From assembly GCA_965214305.1 (NCBI GenBank), contig OZ243949.1, positions 930,001 through 994,000 of the forward strand: a DNA stretch of 64,000 nucleotides, in the 5' to 3' direction. The DNA is from Azophilus sp965214305 (GTDB taxonomy: Bacteria; Pseudomonadota; Gammaproteobacteria; Pseudomonadales; Azotimanducaceae). Both the position numbers and the translations under genes were made by a program. Below, in pieces: positions 17,704 to 25,794 of this stretch; within the stretch, counting starts at the first letter, position 1; every line of letters begins with the position of its first letter. The notes under the pieces were generated by a model that saw nothing but the letters and a program-made list of their open reading frames with translations, did not search any database and was not told the origin of the DNA.

Positions 17704-18005
17704 GGGGCCTCGACGAGTTGAGTGAATGGCATGCTTCCCGAAATGCGGACTAACCCGACGCCATCTCGGCCCGCCGGGTGGCAAACTCCCCTATCTCGAA
17801 AAAAACGGTTAATTGTATACGATGCGGATGCCCTATCCCATAATTTTCTGGATGGTGTCAACGCAAAGCAGATCTGCTGGCTGCGCGACTGGCTGTTCCG
17901 GGTGCCGCCCGAGCAACGCATCGACTTGGCGCCGCCCAACTACGGCGCCATCTACCCCTGCGTTGTTCATCTTGACGTGCCCTACGTTGTAATTATACTC
18001 ACCGA
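17704..18005. other. rpoD upstream region, left edge of an insertion
   Basis: About 300 bases between divergent rpoD and brnT. On the minus strand TACAAT (around 17816) could be a -10 box for rpoD. A plus-strand frame open through 18009 encodes IVYDADALSHNFLDGV and later CWLRDWLFRVPPEQRIDLAP, which I do not recognise and which lacks a good start. The right end has TAATTATACT before brnT, a probable promoter. Confidence 0.45.
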
Positions 18006-18299
18006 ATGAGTGATCCGGCGTTCGAGTGGGACAAACGCAAGGCGTCGGAAAACAGGCGGAAACACGGCGTCACCTTCGAGGAAGCCAAGTCGGCGTTTCT
18101 TGACGAGAACGCGCGTGTCATTCCGGACCCCGAACACTCGGACGACGAGGATCGGTTTATCCTGCTCGGCCTCAGTGTTCGGCTTCGATTGCTGGTGGTG
18201 GTTCATTGCTATCGCCAAGGAGAAGGCCTGATCCGGATCATCTCGGCCCGCGGGGCCGATCCGGCGGAACGGAACCAGTATTCGGACTTTTTGCGATGA
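18006..18299 (+). CDS. brnT: BrnT-family ribonuclease toxin (DUF497)
   Basis: A 97-residue BrnT toxin, an RNase of type II toxin-antitoxin systems with an RelE-like fold. Family features: FEWDKRKASENRRKHGVTFEEA at the start (shown as FEWDKRKA, NRRKHGVTFEEA), DPEHSDDEDRFILLGLS in the middle, and the C-terminal IRIISARGADPAERNQY. The key basic and acidic residues look present, so the toxin may be active. The stop overlaps the start of the downstream antitoxin gene (ATGA). The pair lies on the strand opposite to dnaG and rpoD, inside the split operon. Confidence 0.9.
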   Translation: MSDPAFEWDKRKASENRRKHGVTFEEAKSAFLDENARVIPDPEHSDDEDRFILLGLSVRLRLLVVVHCYRQGEGLIRIISARGADPAERNQYSDFLR

Positions 18300-18508
18300 A
18301 AGACTCATACGACTTTTCAATATCGGTAAAGAACCCCTACCTGCGCAAGCCCAAAAAGCAAGTGACAATACGATTGGACGAGAACACCATTGATTACTTC
18401 CGCTCTCTGGCCGCGCAAAGCGGCATCCCGTATCAGAGCCTGATCAATCTGTACCTGCGCGGCTGCGTTGCGGAGAAAAAGACGTTGCGCTTGGAGTGGG
18501 CGAACTGA
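18296..18508 (+). CDS. brnA: BrnA-family antitoxin
   Basis: A 70-residue ribbon-helix-helix antitoxin: KKQVTIRLDENTIDYFRSLA is the DNA-binding strand and helix, followed by GIPYQSLINLYLRGCV. The ATG at 18296 overlaps the brnT stop by four bases, the coupling expected for toxin-first brnTA operons. BrnA binds BrnT and represses the shared promoter. Confidence 0.9.
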   Translation: MKDSYDFSISVKNPYLRKPKKQVTIRLDENTIDYFRSLAAQSGIPYQSLINLYLRGCVAEKKTLRLEWAN

Positions 18509-18534
18509 CTGCAGCGTGTTGGGAGATTCCGTCC

Positions 18535-18945
18535 TCGCATCGGTGCGCTGACGCCCAAGGCGCATCACTTGGACACAGTTCGGCCAGCATCCTCGTCGTG
18601 GATTGGACGCATTCCTCAGGGCCCATCGCCGTCATGTTCATGGCGGTTCCATCGCCAGCCCTTGTCAGCCCGGGGTGGGCATTCAGATTTCTTTTGGTGT
18701 GCGCCAAGCCGGTCAGCACCACAACGCAGGGAATTTGGTCGGTTTCGCCCAACCCGCCTATATGCAGTTCCGTAAGCACCTCAAGAGCGTTGTTTGGCAG
18801 GCTGTGGGCTTCGTCAACGTACAGCACGAAGCGCAGCCCTTCGGTGGAGTGGTCCCGCACCGCCTTTTGGATTTCCTCCGTCAAGGCGCGTCCGTCAAGG
18901 CGCGTCCGGCCAGCCGCTCCTAGAATCGGGTGCAATTGACGATTT
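18535..18945 (-). pseudogene. Fragment of an AAA+ ATPase (Walker B part only)
   Basis: Minus-strand frame directly after the dnaG stop. It encodes LRFVLYVDEAHSLPNNALEV (Walker B with DEAH), HIGGLGETDQIPCVVVL (sensor region) and LAHTKRNLN. No Walker A precedes it: the frame runs straight into dnaG. The N-terminal half is therefore missing, and the C-terminal end degenerates into the brnA antisense. Probably a relic of a mobile-element ATPase that came with the insertion between dnaG and rpoD. Confidence 0.6.
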
Positions 18946-20730
18946 TCAAGGGGGCTCGCCAACCGCCGGGCCTCGCTTCAATGACCAGAACCGCGCCAGC
19001 TTCTCCCGCGATGGGCTCTCGCGCAGTTCATCAACCAAGCGCCGCCGCTTGCGGCGCTCAGCGGCCGAACTCAGGCGATCAACGCCTTCAAGGAAGTCGC
19101 GCTCCGCCTGGCCTGTTGAAATGGTCAGGCCCCGGAGCAGCCGAGCCAATGTTTGGTGATGCTCGCTGCCGGACCAACGGCCAAGAATCTGGGTGGTGTC
19201 GGCATCCGGATGTTTCGTCAAATAAGCAACGACTTCGTGAAATAGCCCGTCTTCGCGGCCACCGACAAGGGCCGCTTTTTTGGTGCCATCAAGCGCCCCC
19301 AGCAACGCCGGATGCTTCAGCAACAGGCCGAGCAACCGCTCTTCCAGCTTGCTCAACACCGGCACTGGCGGGTGCGCGGCCATGCTACCCGCATCGCTGT
19401 CCGGCACGGCTTCTTCTTGCATCGCCCAGTCCGGGCCGTTCAACCCTGGTGTCGGCGAAGTCCGCTCCGGGCTCGTCAATGCCAACCCGGTTAACTCACG
19501 CAGACGCACCGTCATCAGTTCCCGCAACGGCCCCGGCGGTACGCGGCCGATATAGGGTGTGGCCAAACTCGCCAATTTCGCCCGATCATCCAGGGTGCCG
19601 AGGTCGAAACCAACCTGCAACTCGTCGAACAGATATTCAATGGCCGGCGTCGCGTTTTTCAGCCGATTGTGGAAATCCTCGGCACCCTGTTTACGAACCA
19701 GGGTGTCCGGATCCTCGCCCTCGGGCAGGAACATGAATTTGAGCCGCCGCCCTTCCCCCAGGGTGGGCAGCGCGTTTTCCAATGCCCGCCATGCGGCGCG
19801 GCGACCGGCGCGGTCGCCGTCGAAGCAGCACACCACCTCATCGACATAACGGTACAGCTTGCGGTAATGCGGCTCGCCGGATGCGGTGCCCAGGGTGGCG
19901 ACGGCGTTGGGCACGCCGAATTGCGCCAGCGCGACCACATCCATGTAGCCTTCCACAACAATCAGGCGGTCCAGGTTGCGGACGGATTTGCGCGCCTCGT
20001 AGAGCCCGTAGAGTTCCTCGCTCTTGTGGAAGACGGGCGTTTCGGGGGAATTGAGATATTTGGGGCCATCGCCGTCGCCGAGCAACCGGCCGCCAAAACC
20101 GATGATGCGCCCGCGAACGTCCCGAATGGGAAACTGAATGCGCCCGCGAAAACGATCATAAACCCGGCCTCGGTCATTGCGGCTAACCAAGCCCGCCTCA
20201 AGCAGTTTTTCGACACCCGTTGCCGCCTCGGTCAAGGCGTTCTGCAAACCATCCCAGCCCGGCGGCGCGAAACCAATGCCGAAATCCCGCGCCACGAGGC
20301 CCGACAGACCGCGGGCCCTGAGGTAGTCTTTGGCTTGTTGGGAAGCTTTCAGTTGCTGCTGATAGTAGCGCCCCGCCCGTTGCAGGATGTCGTAGAGAGC
20401 GCTGTTGTCCTGTTGCGGCCTGCCGCCACGTTCGCGCGGCACTTCGACACCGACTTGCGCGGCCAAGGTTTCGACGGCTTCCACAAAGGGCAGCCGGTCG
20501 TGCTCCATCAGAAAGGTAAGTGCGGTGCCGCTAGCACCGCAGCCAAAACAGTAATAGAACTGCTTGTCCTGGCTGACGGTGAAGGACGGTGTCTTTTCGT
20601 CGTGAAAAGGACAGCGGGCCTGATAATCCTTGCCCGCCTTCTTGAGGGGCACACGTTCGCCAACGATGCCGACAACATCCACCCGACCCAACAGATCGTT
20701 GATGAACGACTGGGGAATCTGACCGGCCAT
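18946..20730 (-). CDS. dnaG: DNA primase
   Basis: Replicative primase, 594 residues. The N-terminal zinc-binding domain has C40, H43, C61 and C64 (CPFH ... CFGC). The RNA polymerase core shows FAPPGWDGL, RFRGRIQFPIRDVRGRIIGF, the TOPRIM motifs VVEGYMDVVAL and CFDGDRAGRRAA, and the C-terminal helicase-binding domain starts near residue 440. The ATG at 20730 starts the usual MAGQIPQSFINDLL. It follows yqeY and rpsU on the minus strand, although a 361-base gap with a short repeat A copy intervenes. A 33-base piece of this gene (20464-20496) recurs at 25437-25469. Confidence 0.97.
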   Translation of the reverse strand: MAGQIPQSFINDLLGRVDVVGIVGERVPLKKAGKDYQARCPFHDEKTPSFTVSQDKQFYYCFGCGASGTALTFLMEHDRLPFVEAVETLAAQVGVEVPRERGGRPQQDNSALYDILQRAGRYYQQQLKASQQAKDYLRARGLSGLVARDFGIGFAPPGWDGLQNALTEAATGVEKLLEAGLVSRNDRGRVYDRFRGRIQFPIRDVRGRIIGFGGRLLGDGDGPKYLNSPETPVFHKSEELYGLYEARKSVRNLDRLIVVEGYMDVVALAQFGVPNAVATLGTASGEPHYRKLYRYVDEVVCCFDGDRAGRRAAWRALENALPTLGEGRRLKFMFLPEGEDPDTLVRKQGAEDFHNRLKNATPAIEYLFDELQVGFDLGTLDDRAKLASLATPYIGRVPPGPLRELMTVRLRELTGLALTSPERTSPTPGLNGPDWAMQEEAVPDSDAGSMAAHPPVPVLSKLEERLLGLLLKHPALLGALDGTKKAALVGGREDGLFHEVVAYLTKHPDADTTQILGRWSGSEHHQTLARLLRGLTISTGQAERDFLEGVDRLSSAAERRKRRRLVDELRESPSREKLARFWSLKRGPAVGEPP

Positions 20731-21091
20731 CGCGCCGACTAGGATACTTTAGCGCGTTGGGAGATTACAAAAAATAAGTGCCGGTAAGCTCTGGATAGTG
20801 GCTCAGTTCCAATTACCGCGCTCCGGTACCCCAGTCCGTTGCATATGGGAACCCGTTCGGGAATGTCCAATTGAGCCGCTATGCACGGCAAAAGCCAGTT
20901 GGCCGGCCTCAAGGAGGACGTGATTGAGGTCTAGGAGTATCTGCCTTCGGAAGTCGCGAAAGCGAAAATCCGCGCATTCCGAAGGCAGGGGCTCCTAGTT
21001 GAAATGAGCCTAGGCGGCCTGGTTCAACCCCATAGCTTTAGCGCGGCAAGTTGGAGTTTCGCTGCGCAAAACTCCGCTACCGTTGTGTGGG
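20731..21091. other. yqeY-dnaG spacer with short repeat A
   Basis: 361 bases between yqeY and dnaG, a junction that is usually tight. It contains the short repeat A copy (20931-20998). A tiny plus-strand frame just before it (ATG 20880, MHGKSQLAGLKEDVIEV) has no clear relatives that I can name. The rest shows nothing I can support. Confidence 0.5.
20931..20998. repeat. Dispersed repeat A, copy 3 (short form, 68 bp)
   Basis: CTAGGAG at the left and CTCCTAG at the right are exact inverted matches, and CTGCCTTCGGAA pairs with TTCCGAAGGCAG. The inner 100 bases of the long copies are missing, leaving GTCGCGAAAGCGAAAATCCGC in the loop (21 bases shared with long copies, first 20 GTCGCGAAAGCGAAAATCCG). 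A hairpin-only deletion form of the family. Confidence 0.88.
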
Positions 21092-21541
21092 TCAGCCCGT
21101 CAGCTTGGCCCGGACCTTGGCGCTCACCGCCGCCATATCCGCTCGGCCCTGCAAATCGGTCTTGAGTTGCGCCATCACCTTGCCCATATCGCGCAGGGTG
21201 ACCGCTGCCGTTGTCGCAACGGCGGCGTCGATCAGCGCATCGACCTGCGCATCGGGTAAAGCGGCCGGCATGAACTCGGTAATGACGTCGATCTCGAATT
21301 GCTCTTGGTCGACAAGGTCATCCCGTCCGGCATTTCGATATTGGCAGAGGCTATCGTTGCGTTGCTTGAGCATCCGGGTAAGGACGGCAACGATGTCTTG
21401 GTCGCTCAACTCTTTGCGCTCGTCCACCTCCACCCGCTTGATGTCGGCCTGCACCAGGCGCAGGGCGGCTACCCGAGGCTTGTCGCGGGCTTTCATAGCC
21501 ACCTTGGTGGCTTCGAGAATGTCGGATTTGAGTTGACTCAT
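21092..21541 (-). CDS. yqeY: GatB/YqeY-domain protein
   Basis: A 149-residue YqeY protein, homologous to the tRNA-binding tail of GatB. Seen: LKSDILEATKVAMKARDK, LRLVQADIKRVEVDERKEL, KQRNDSLCQYRNAGRDDLV and DMGKVMAQLKTDLQGRADM. Its role is poorly known; it may bind tRNA. In many proteobacteria it sits between rpsU and dnaG, as here (37 bases after rpsU). Confidence 0.95.
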   Translation of the reverse strand: MSQLKSDILEATKVAMKARDKPRVAALRLVQADIKRVEVDERKELSDQDIVAVLTRMLKQRNDSLCQYRNAGRDDLVDQEQFEIDVITEFMPAALPDAQVDALIDAAVATTAAVTLRDMGKVMAQLKTDLQGRADMAAVSAKVRAKLTG

Positions 21542-21578
21542 GGCCGGCGCATCTTAATAAGCCGGACGGCGAGGGGAA

Positions 21579-21794
21579 TCAGTAGGTGCGTTCGAACCGG
21601 CGGGCTTCGCGCTGGAGTTTCTTGAGATGGCGCTTAACAGCGGCAGCCGCTTTTCGCTTGCGCTGGGCGGTGGGCTTTTCGTAATACTCGCGCCGCCGCA
21701 CTTCCGACAGCACACCCGCCTTTTCGCAAGAGCGCTTGAAACGCCTTAGGGCGACATCAAACGGTTCGTTTTCCTTGACCCGAACATGGGGCAT
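21579..21794 (-). CDS. rpsU: 30S ribosomal protein S21
   Basis: Ribosomal protein S21, 71 residues, the usual length. The sequence begins MPHVRVKENEPFDVALRRFK and has the basic C-terminal half RKRKAAAAVKRHLKKLQREA. It sits on the 30S platform near the 3' end of 16S rRNA and helps initiation on leadered mRNAs. First gene of the rpsU-yqeY-dnaG(-rpoD) cluster. Confidence 0.98.
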   Translation of the reverse strand: MPHVRVKENEPFDVALRRFKRSCEKAGVLSEVRRREYYEKPTAQRKRKAAAAVKRHLKKLQREARRFERTY

Positions 21795-22161
21795 TGCACT
21801 GGACCCTTTTGTCGAAGGGCGGCGATTCTACTGGAAATAACGCACCAAGCAAATAAGCGTACCGCGCCACCCCCCGAACCGCCAGAACCCGCCCGAATCC
21901 GAAAAATTCAAACTGCCACACTATCTGCCGCTTGGCAGCGAGCGAGCCTCTGGGGTTTGCCTTGCGGCGCTGGGCACAATTTCCCCACTTATGTGAAAAG
22001 GGGGTGGAACGCACTGAACGCGCCGCAAGGCAAGCCCCAGAGGCCCGCTCTAATTCGCGAGTATCCGGGATTACTGGGGATGCATCGATTCGGCCGGATG
22101 CAAGCGCGCTGCTTCGCTTGTCTGATAACCTCCACCGAGTAGAAGCAACGCAAGTTTCAAT
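21795..22161. other. Divergent rpsU-tsaD region with a long inverted repeat
   Basis: 367 bases between the divergent rpsU and tsaD genes. It should hold both promoters. The main structure is the 25-base inverted repeat listed separately. Frames crossing it on either strand look like shadows: they have no known motif and no ribosome site. Confidence 0.5.
21946..22044. repeat. 25-bp inverted repeat around a 49-base loop
   Basis: 21946-21970 (GCCTCTGGGGTTTGCCTTGC...) is the reverse complement of 22020-22044 with a single T/C mismatch. The spacer is 49 bases. No T-run follows, so it is not a simple terminator. It could be a MITE-like hairpin or a regulatory mRNA structure upstream of tsaD. Confidence 0.8.
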
Positions 22162-23445
22162 ATGCTGGTTTTGGGAATCGAAACATCCTGTGATGAAACC
22201 GGAATCGCTGTTTATGATTCGGGGGCGGGGCTGCTGGCGAACATGCTGCACAGCCAGATCGACCTGCACGCGGATTACGGCGGCGTGGTGCCGGAGTTGG
22301 CATCGCGGGACCACATCCGCAAGGTTGTGCCACTCACCCGGGCCGCGCTCGCACAGGCGGGCAAGACCTTGGCAGACCTTAGCGGCATTGCCTATACCGC
22401 GGGGCCGGGTTTGGCCGGGGCCTTACTGGTCGGTGCCGGATTTGGCCGCAGCCTCGCTTGGACGCTGGGCATTCCCGCCTTGGGTGTCCATCACATGGAA
22501 GCGCATCTGTTGGCGCCGTTGATGGACGCCGCCCAACCACCATTGCCGTTCGTTGCGTTACTCGTTTCCGGCGGCCATACCCAATTGGTTCGGGTCGATG
22601 GCATCGGTGCCTACGCGCTACTCGGCGAATCGCTGGACGACGCCGCCGGCGAAGCCTTCGACAAAGCCGCCAAGATGCTCGGACTCGGCTATCCCGGCGG
22701 CCCGAACATTGCCCGCTGCGCCCTTGACGGAGACCCGCAACGTTTCCGCTTTCCACGCCCCATGACCGATCGACCGGGCTTGGATTTCAGCTTCAGCGGA
22801 CTAAAAACGTTCACCCTCAATACAGTACGCGGCCTAGCCCGGACATCTCATCAACCTCCCGCCGCGGATGTCGGAGCCTTCAGCCCGGGGAGCGCGAGGG
22901 GGAACCCCTCGCATGAAAATAAACTCAGCCCGGGGAGCGCGAGGGGGAACCTCTCGCATGAAAATACACTCAGTCCGGGGAGCGCGGCGAAAAACCCCTC
23001 GCATGAAAACAGACCCGGCCCGGGGAGTGCGGCGGGATACCCTCCGCAAGAAGATGCACTCGCCCCGCCCGGCTCTGCTCCCTCCGGGGGCTTGGAGCCG
23101 CTCTCCGCACAAGAGCGCGCCGACATTGCGCGCTGTTTCGAGGAAGCCGTGGTCGATACGCTGGCAATCAAGTGCCGCCGGGCCATCGAACAGACAGGCC
23201 TGGGGCATCTGGTCATCGCTGGCGGCGTCAGTGCCAACCTGCGGCTGCGGGAACGGCTGGAATCGAGCCTCAGCGCTGCGGTGCATTATGCCGAACCGGC
23301 ACTCTGCACCGATAACGGCGCCATGGTTGCCTTCGCCGGTTGTCAGCGCCTGATAGCCGGGCAGCAAGAACCCCTCGGCATCACCACCCGCGCCCGGTGG
23401 CCGATCACCAGTCTCGGTTCGCTATCAAGCCGGCCAACCGATTGA
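22162..23445 (+). CDS. tsaD: tRNA N6-threonylcarbamoyladenosine transferase with tandem-repeat insertion
   Basis: Catalytic subunit of t6A synthesis: it transfers threonylcarbamoyl from TC-AMP to A37 of ANN-decoding tRNAs. Motifs: GIETSCDETGIAVYD, GVVPELASRDH, metal-binding HHMEAH (residues 110-115), VSGGHTQLV, and GGVSANLRLRERLE plus CTDNGAMVAFAG near the end. At 427 residues it is about 85 longer than usual. The excess lies between NTVRGLAR and LSAQERADIARC (residues 228-313) and includes four 15-residue repeats of the type SPGSARGNPSHENKL. The frame stays open throughout, so the protein may be functional. The 3' end overlaps convergent cca by 41 bases. Confidence 0.96.
   Translation: MLVLGIETSCDETGIAVYDSGAGLLANMLHSQIDLHADYGGVVPELASRDHIRKVVPLTRAALAQAGKTLADLSGIAYTAGPGLAGALLVGAGFGRSLAWTLGIPALGVHHMEAHLLAPLMDAAQPPLPFVALLVSGGHTQLVRVDGIGAYALLGESLDDAAGEAFDKAAKMLGLGYPGGPNIARCALDGDPQRFRFPRPMTDRPGLDFSFSGLKTFTLNTVRGLARTSHQPPAADVGAFSPGSARGNPSHENKLSPGSARGNLSHENTLSPGSAAKNPSHENRPGPGSAAGYPPQEDALAPPGSAPSGGLEPLSAQERADIARCFEEAVVDTLAIKCRRAIEQTGLGHLVIAGGVSANLRLRERLESSLSAAVHYAEPALCTDNGAMVAFAGCQRLIAGQQEPLGITTRARWPITSLGSLSSRPTD
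22882..23061 (+). repeat. Four tandem 45-bp repeats inside tsaD
   Basis: Each unit starts AGCCCGGGGAGCGC and contains a hairpin such as GCGAGGGGGAACCCCTCGC, then ATGAAAA. Units 1 and 2 are almost identical; units 3 and 4 are more diverged. The 45-base period keeps the tsaD frame. Confidence 0.92.
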
Positions 23446-24466
23446 TGCGCGCCATCTCGATACGGCGACCGAGCGCGGGGCCGGAAAGCGACTCCTGTCG
23501 AAATTGCCGCGCCCCGATTTCCGCGGCCACTTGCGCCAAACAACGCTGCAGTTCTTGCAGGGACGTTTCGGCAAGCACGCCCACCAGATCGCAAACCCGG
23601 CCGCTTAGGGCAAGGCCTTGAAACGCGCCGATGGCTTTCGCCGCTGCATGGAGACGCACGGGGTCCGCCGTGCGCCAAGCGGCCAGCACTCGGCCGTGGC
23701 GGGCTGTTTGAACGGCAAGCGTCCGGTGGTCGTTTGGGGCCTTGAGACGCTTGCCCAAACGTTGAACGGCGGCTTCGCCCAAAGTCCAGCCAAGGCCGCC
23801 GAAGCGTGCCAAGACCGAAACTGGCCGAGCATCGATAACCTTACCCGCCAATTCCGGGAACCAATGGTCGAGACAACCCGCTGCCGCAAGCGTCTCGACA
23901 AACCGCTGTGGGCATGGGGCAGCCAGCGCTTTGCAAAATTCCATCCACACCCGCTCGGCGGACAATTCGGCCAAACTCGCCGCCATATCCGCCAAGATGG
24001 CCGTGGTGGATTCATGCACGGAGAAATCCACCAACTGCGCCGCAAAACGAGCCACCCGGAATACGCGCAACGGGTCTTCCCGAAACGCCTCGCCAACATG
24101 CCGCAAAACGCGGCCCGCCAGATCGCGTTGGCCGCCGAAGGGATCGATCAAGCGCCCCTCCGGCGTCTTCGCCATGGCATTTACCGTTAAATCGCGGCGG
24201 GCGAGGTCCTCTTCCAGAGAAACCGCTCGGCCAGCCTGAACCGCGAAGCCCTGGTGCCCGGGCCCGGTCTTGCGCTCAGTGCGGGCAAGCGCGTACTCCT
24301 CTTTGGTTTGCGGGTTCAGGAAGACGGGAAAGTCTCGGCCAACCCGCCGGTAGCCTTGGCGCAGCAAGGCTTCGGCGCTGCTGCCCACGACAACCCAGTC
24401 CCGCTCCTTGACCGGGCGCCCCAGCAATTCGTCCCGAACCGCGCCACCCACCAGATAAATCTTCAT
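23405..24466 (-). CDS. cca: CCA-adding tRNA nucleotidyltransferase
   Basis: Adds or repairs the 3' CCA end of tRNAs. 353 residues, class II type. Seen: the nucleotidyltransferase motif YLVGGAVRDELLGRPVKERD (G-G-x-V-R-D), the DxD-like ERDWVVVG, RRDLTVNAMA, DPFGGQRDL, and EDPLRVFRVARFAAQ. It is shorter than E. coli CCA (412), which has an added HD phosphohydrolase domain; that domain seems absent here. The 3' end overlaps tsaD on the other strand. The neighbourhood (tsaD, cca, apaH) matches Pseudomonas-type order. Confidence 0.96.
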   Translation of the reverse strand: MKIYLVGGAVRDELLGRPVKERDWVVVGSSAEALLRQGYRRVGRDFPVFLNPQTKEEYALARTERKTGPGHQGFAVQAGRAVSLEEDLARRDLTVNAMAKTPEGRLIDPFGGQRDLAGRVLRHVGEAFREDPLRVFRVARFAAQLVDFSVHESTTAILADMAASLAELSAERVWMEFCKALAAPCPQRFVETLAAAGCLDHWFPELAGKVIDARPVSVLARFGGLGWTLGEAAVQRLGKRLKAPNDHRTLAVQTARHGRVLAAWRTADPVRLHAAAKAIGAFQGLALSGRVCDLVGVLAETSLQELQRCLAQVAAEIGARQFRQESLSGPALGRRIEMARINRLAGLIANRDW

Positions 24467-24529
24467 GAGGCGGAATCTTAGTGCGCGGCTTGTTTGGATG
24501 CTTGTCTTTTGCAGGGCACCGAGCGTGGT

Positions 24530-25342
24530 CTAGGAGCCTGCCGGCACCCGCGTTAACTCGCCGGTTTCCAGACAGAGCGCGGTGAGATCGCGTCCCCAAA
24601 CACAGCCGGTATCGAGCGCGATGACGTCGTTGCGGCCCGTATGGCCTTCAAGTGCCGCCCAATGGCCGAAGAGCAGCCGGTGGCTGCGCGGTTCATCGGC
24701 CGTCAGTTCGTACCAGGGAATCAGACCCGTGGGCGCTTGTGCCGGGGCACCCTTGTGGCTGAAATTGAGACGTGCGTCGCTATCGACGAGGCGCATGCGC
24801 GTAAACACATTGGTCAGCATGCGCCAGCGCGCCATGCCCGCCAAATCTTCCGAGAAACGATCCGGGCTGTTGCCGTACAGGTCGCGAAAATAGGCCCAGC
24901 ACTGGGACCCGCGCAGCACCGTCATCAGTTCGAGCGAATAGGCTTGCGCTTGGCGTACCGACCAGCTTGGGAGGATGCCCGCATGTACCATCGCATAACC
25001 GAGGCTGTCGTCCGCGTAAAAAAAGCGCTGGCCGCGCAGCCAATCGGCAATATGGCCAACATGGGGGGCGGCCAGCAGTTCCCGGAAGGTGTCGCTCGCC
25101 ACCGGCCTGTGCCCGCCGTAGTGAATCGCCAAAAAGTGCAAATCATGGTTGCCGAGCACGACGGTGGTTTGCGCATCAAGCGACATCACCAAATCCATCA
25201 CCGCGAGGGAACCCGGCCCCCTATTAACAAGATCGCCAAGCAGCCACAGCCGGTCACGAGACGGGTCGAAGGCAACGGCGTCCAGCAGCGCGACGAACTC
25301 CGCATGGCAGCCTTGCAGGTCTCCTATTGCATAGGTGGGCAC
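24530..25342 (-). CDS. apaH: Bis(5'-nucleosyl)-tetraphosphatase, symmetrical
   Basis: Hydrolyses Ap4A to two ADP; in E. coli ApaH also removes Np4 caps from RNA. About 270 residues, normal length. Motifs of the PPP phosphatase family: YAIGDLQGC, LWLLGDLVNRGPGS, VLGNHDLH, VHAGILPSW and LLFGHWAAL. The frame is open to 25405; I take a GTG at 25342 because it directly precedes the conserved PTYAIGDLQG. In E. coli it ends the lptD-surA-pdxA-rsmA-apaG-apaH operon. Here rsmA is 21 kb away and no apaG is seen, so apaH must have its own promoter. Confidence 0.95.
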   Translation of the reverse strand: MPTYAIGDLQGCHAEFVALLDAVAFDPSRDRLWLLGDLVNRGPGSLAVMDLVMSLDAQTTVVLGNHDLHFLAIHYGGHRPVASDTFRELLAAPHVGHIADWLRGQRFFYADDSLGYAMVHAGILPSWSVRQAQAYSLELMTVLRGSQCWAYFRDLYGNSPDRFSEDLAGMARWRMLTNVFTRMRLVDSDARLNFSHKGAPAQAPTGLIPWYELTADEPRSHRLLFGHWAALEGHTGRNDVIALDTGCVWGRDLTALCLETGELTRVPAGS

Positions 25343-25414
25343 GAGTGAAAATGCTCCGAGTGTGGTTACTGCCGCAGTTTGACTTTTTCGACAGCCGAGC
25401 GCCACGGTTGACCC

Positions 25415-25469
25415 AGAAGCCTTTGCCTTCGGAATTCAAGGTTTCGACGGCTTCCACAAAGGGCAGCCG
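25415..25469. repeat. Repeat A end fused to a 33-bp copy of dnaG sequence
   Basis: 25415-25437 resembles a repeat A left end (AGAAGCCTTTGCCTTCGGAA). It runs directly into 25437-25469, 33 bases identical to dnaG 20464-20496 (CAAGGTTTCGACGGCTTCCA...). On the minus strand this codes RLPFVEAVETL, the same as in DnaG. A recombination scar at the island's left border. Confidence 0.8.
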
Positions 25470-25594
25470 TGCTCGCAACTGCCAGAACTCCGAATCGCCC
25501 TGCGTTATGATGAAAATGAGTAGCGCCATGGACTTGACAGCCGAATTACGCGGCCTCCTGAACGTGCGCCGAATACCCGAGAAGGAGGTACGCC

Positions 25595-25794
25595 ATGATT
25601 GATCCGACGCCCCGCTGGCATTACCGGTTTGACAATTATCGCCGCGCTTTCAATCTGCTGCGCGCAACCGCATGTCGCACACCTATAACTTCGAGATTTT
25701 CCAGCAGGTTGTTGCCGATATTCGCAGCGACTATCTGGCGGCATTCGACGAATTGCACCAATGTCTGTTGATTCGGCGGGCGGATGACCCATGA
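25595..25794 (+). pseudogene. Broken HEPN-type nucleotidyltransferase substrate-binding protein (HI0074 family)
   Basis: A strong AAGGAGG precedes ATG 25595. The first frame gives MIDPTPRWHYRFDNYRRAFN and LLR, the N-terminus of HI0074/HEPN partners of MNT proteins. The C-terminal part is in another frame: HTYNFEIFQQVVADI and AFDELHQCL, which matches the family's SHTY...Y tail. The middle 60 or so residues are missing, so the gene has both a deletion and a frameshift. Its stop overlaps the next start (ATGA), as in intact HEPN/MNT pairs. A 31-codon frame just upstream (25507-25602) is unassigned. Confidence 0.7.

Noticed and set aside
22860..23065. The tsaD repeats as a CRISPR-like array
   Set aside because: Units are contiguous with no spacers and all keep the tsaD frame; they are a tandem duplication.
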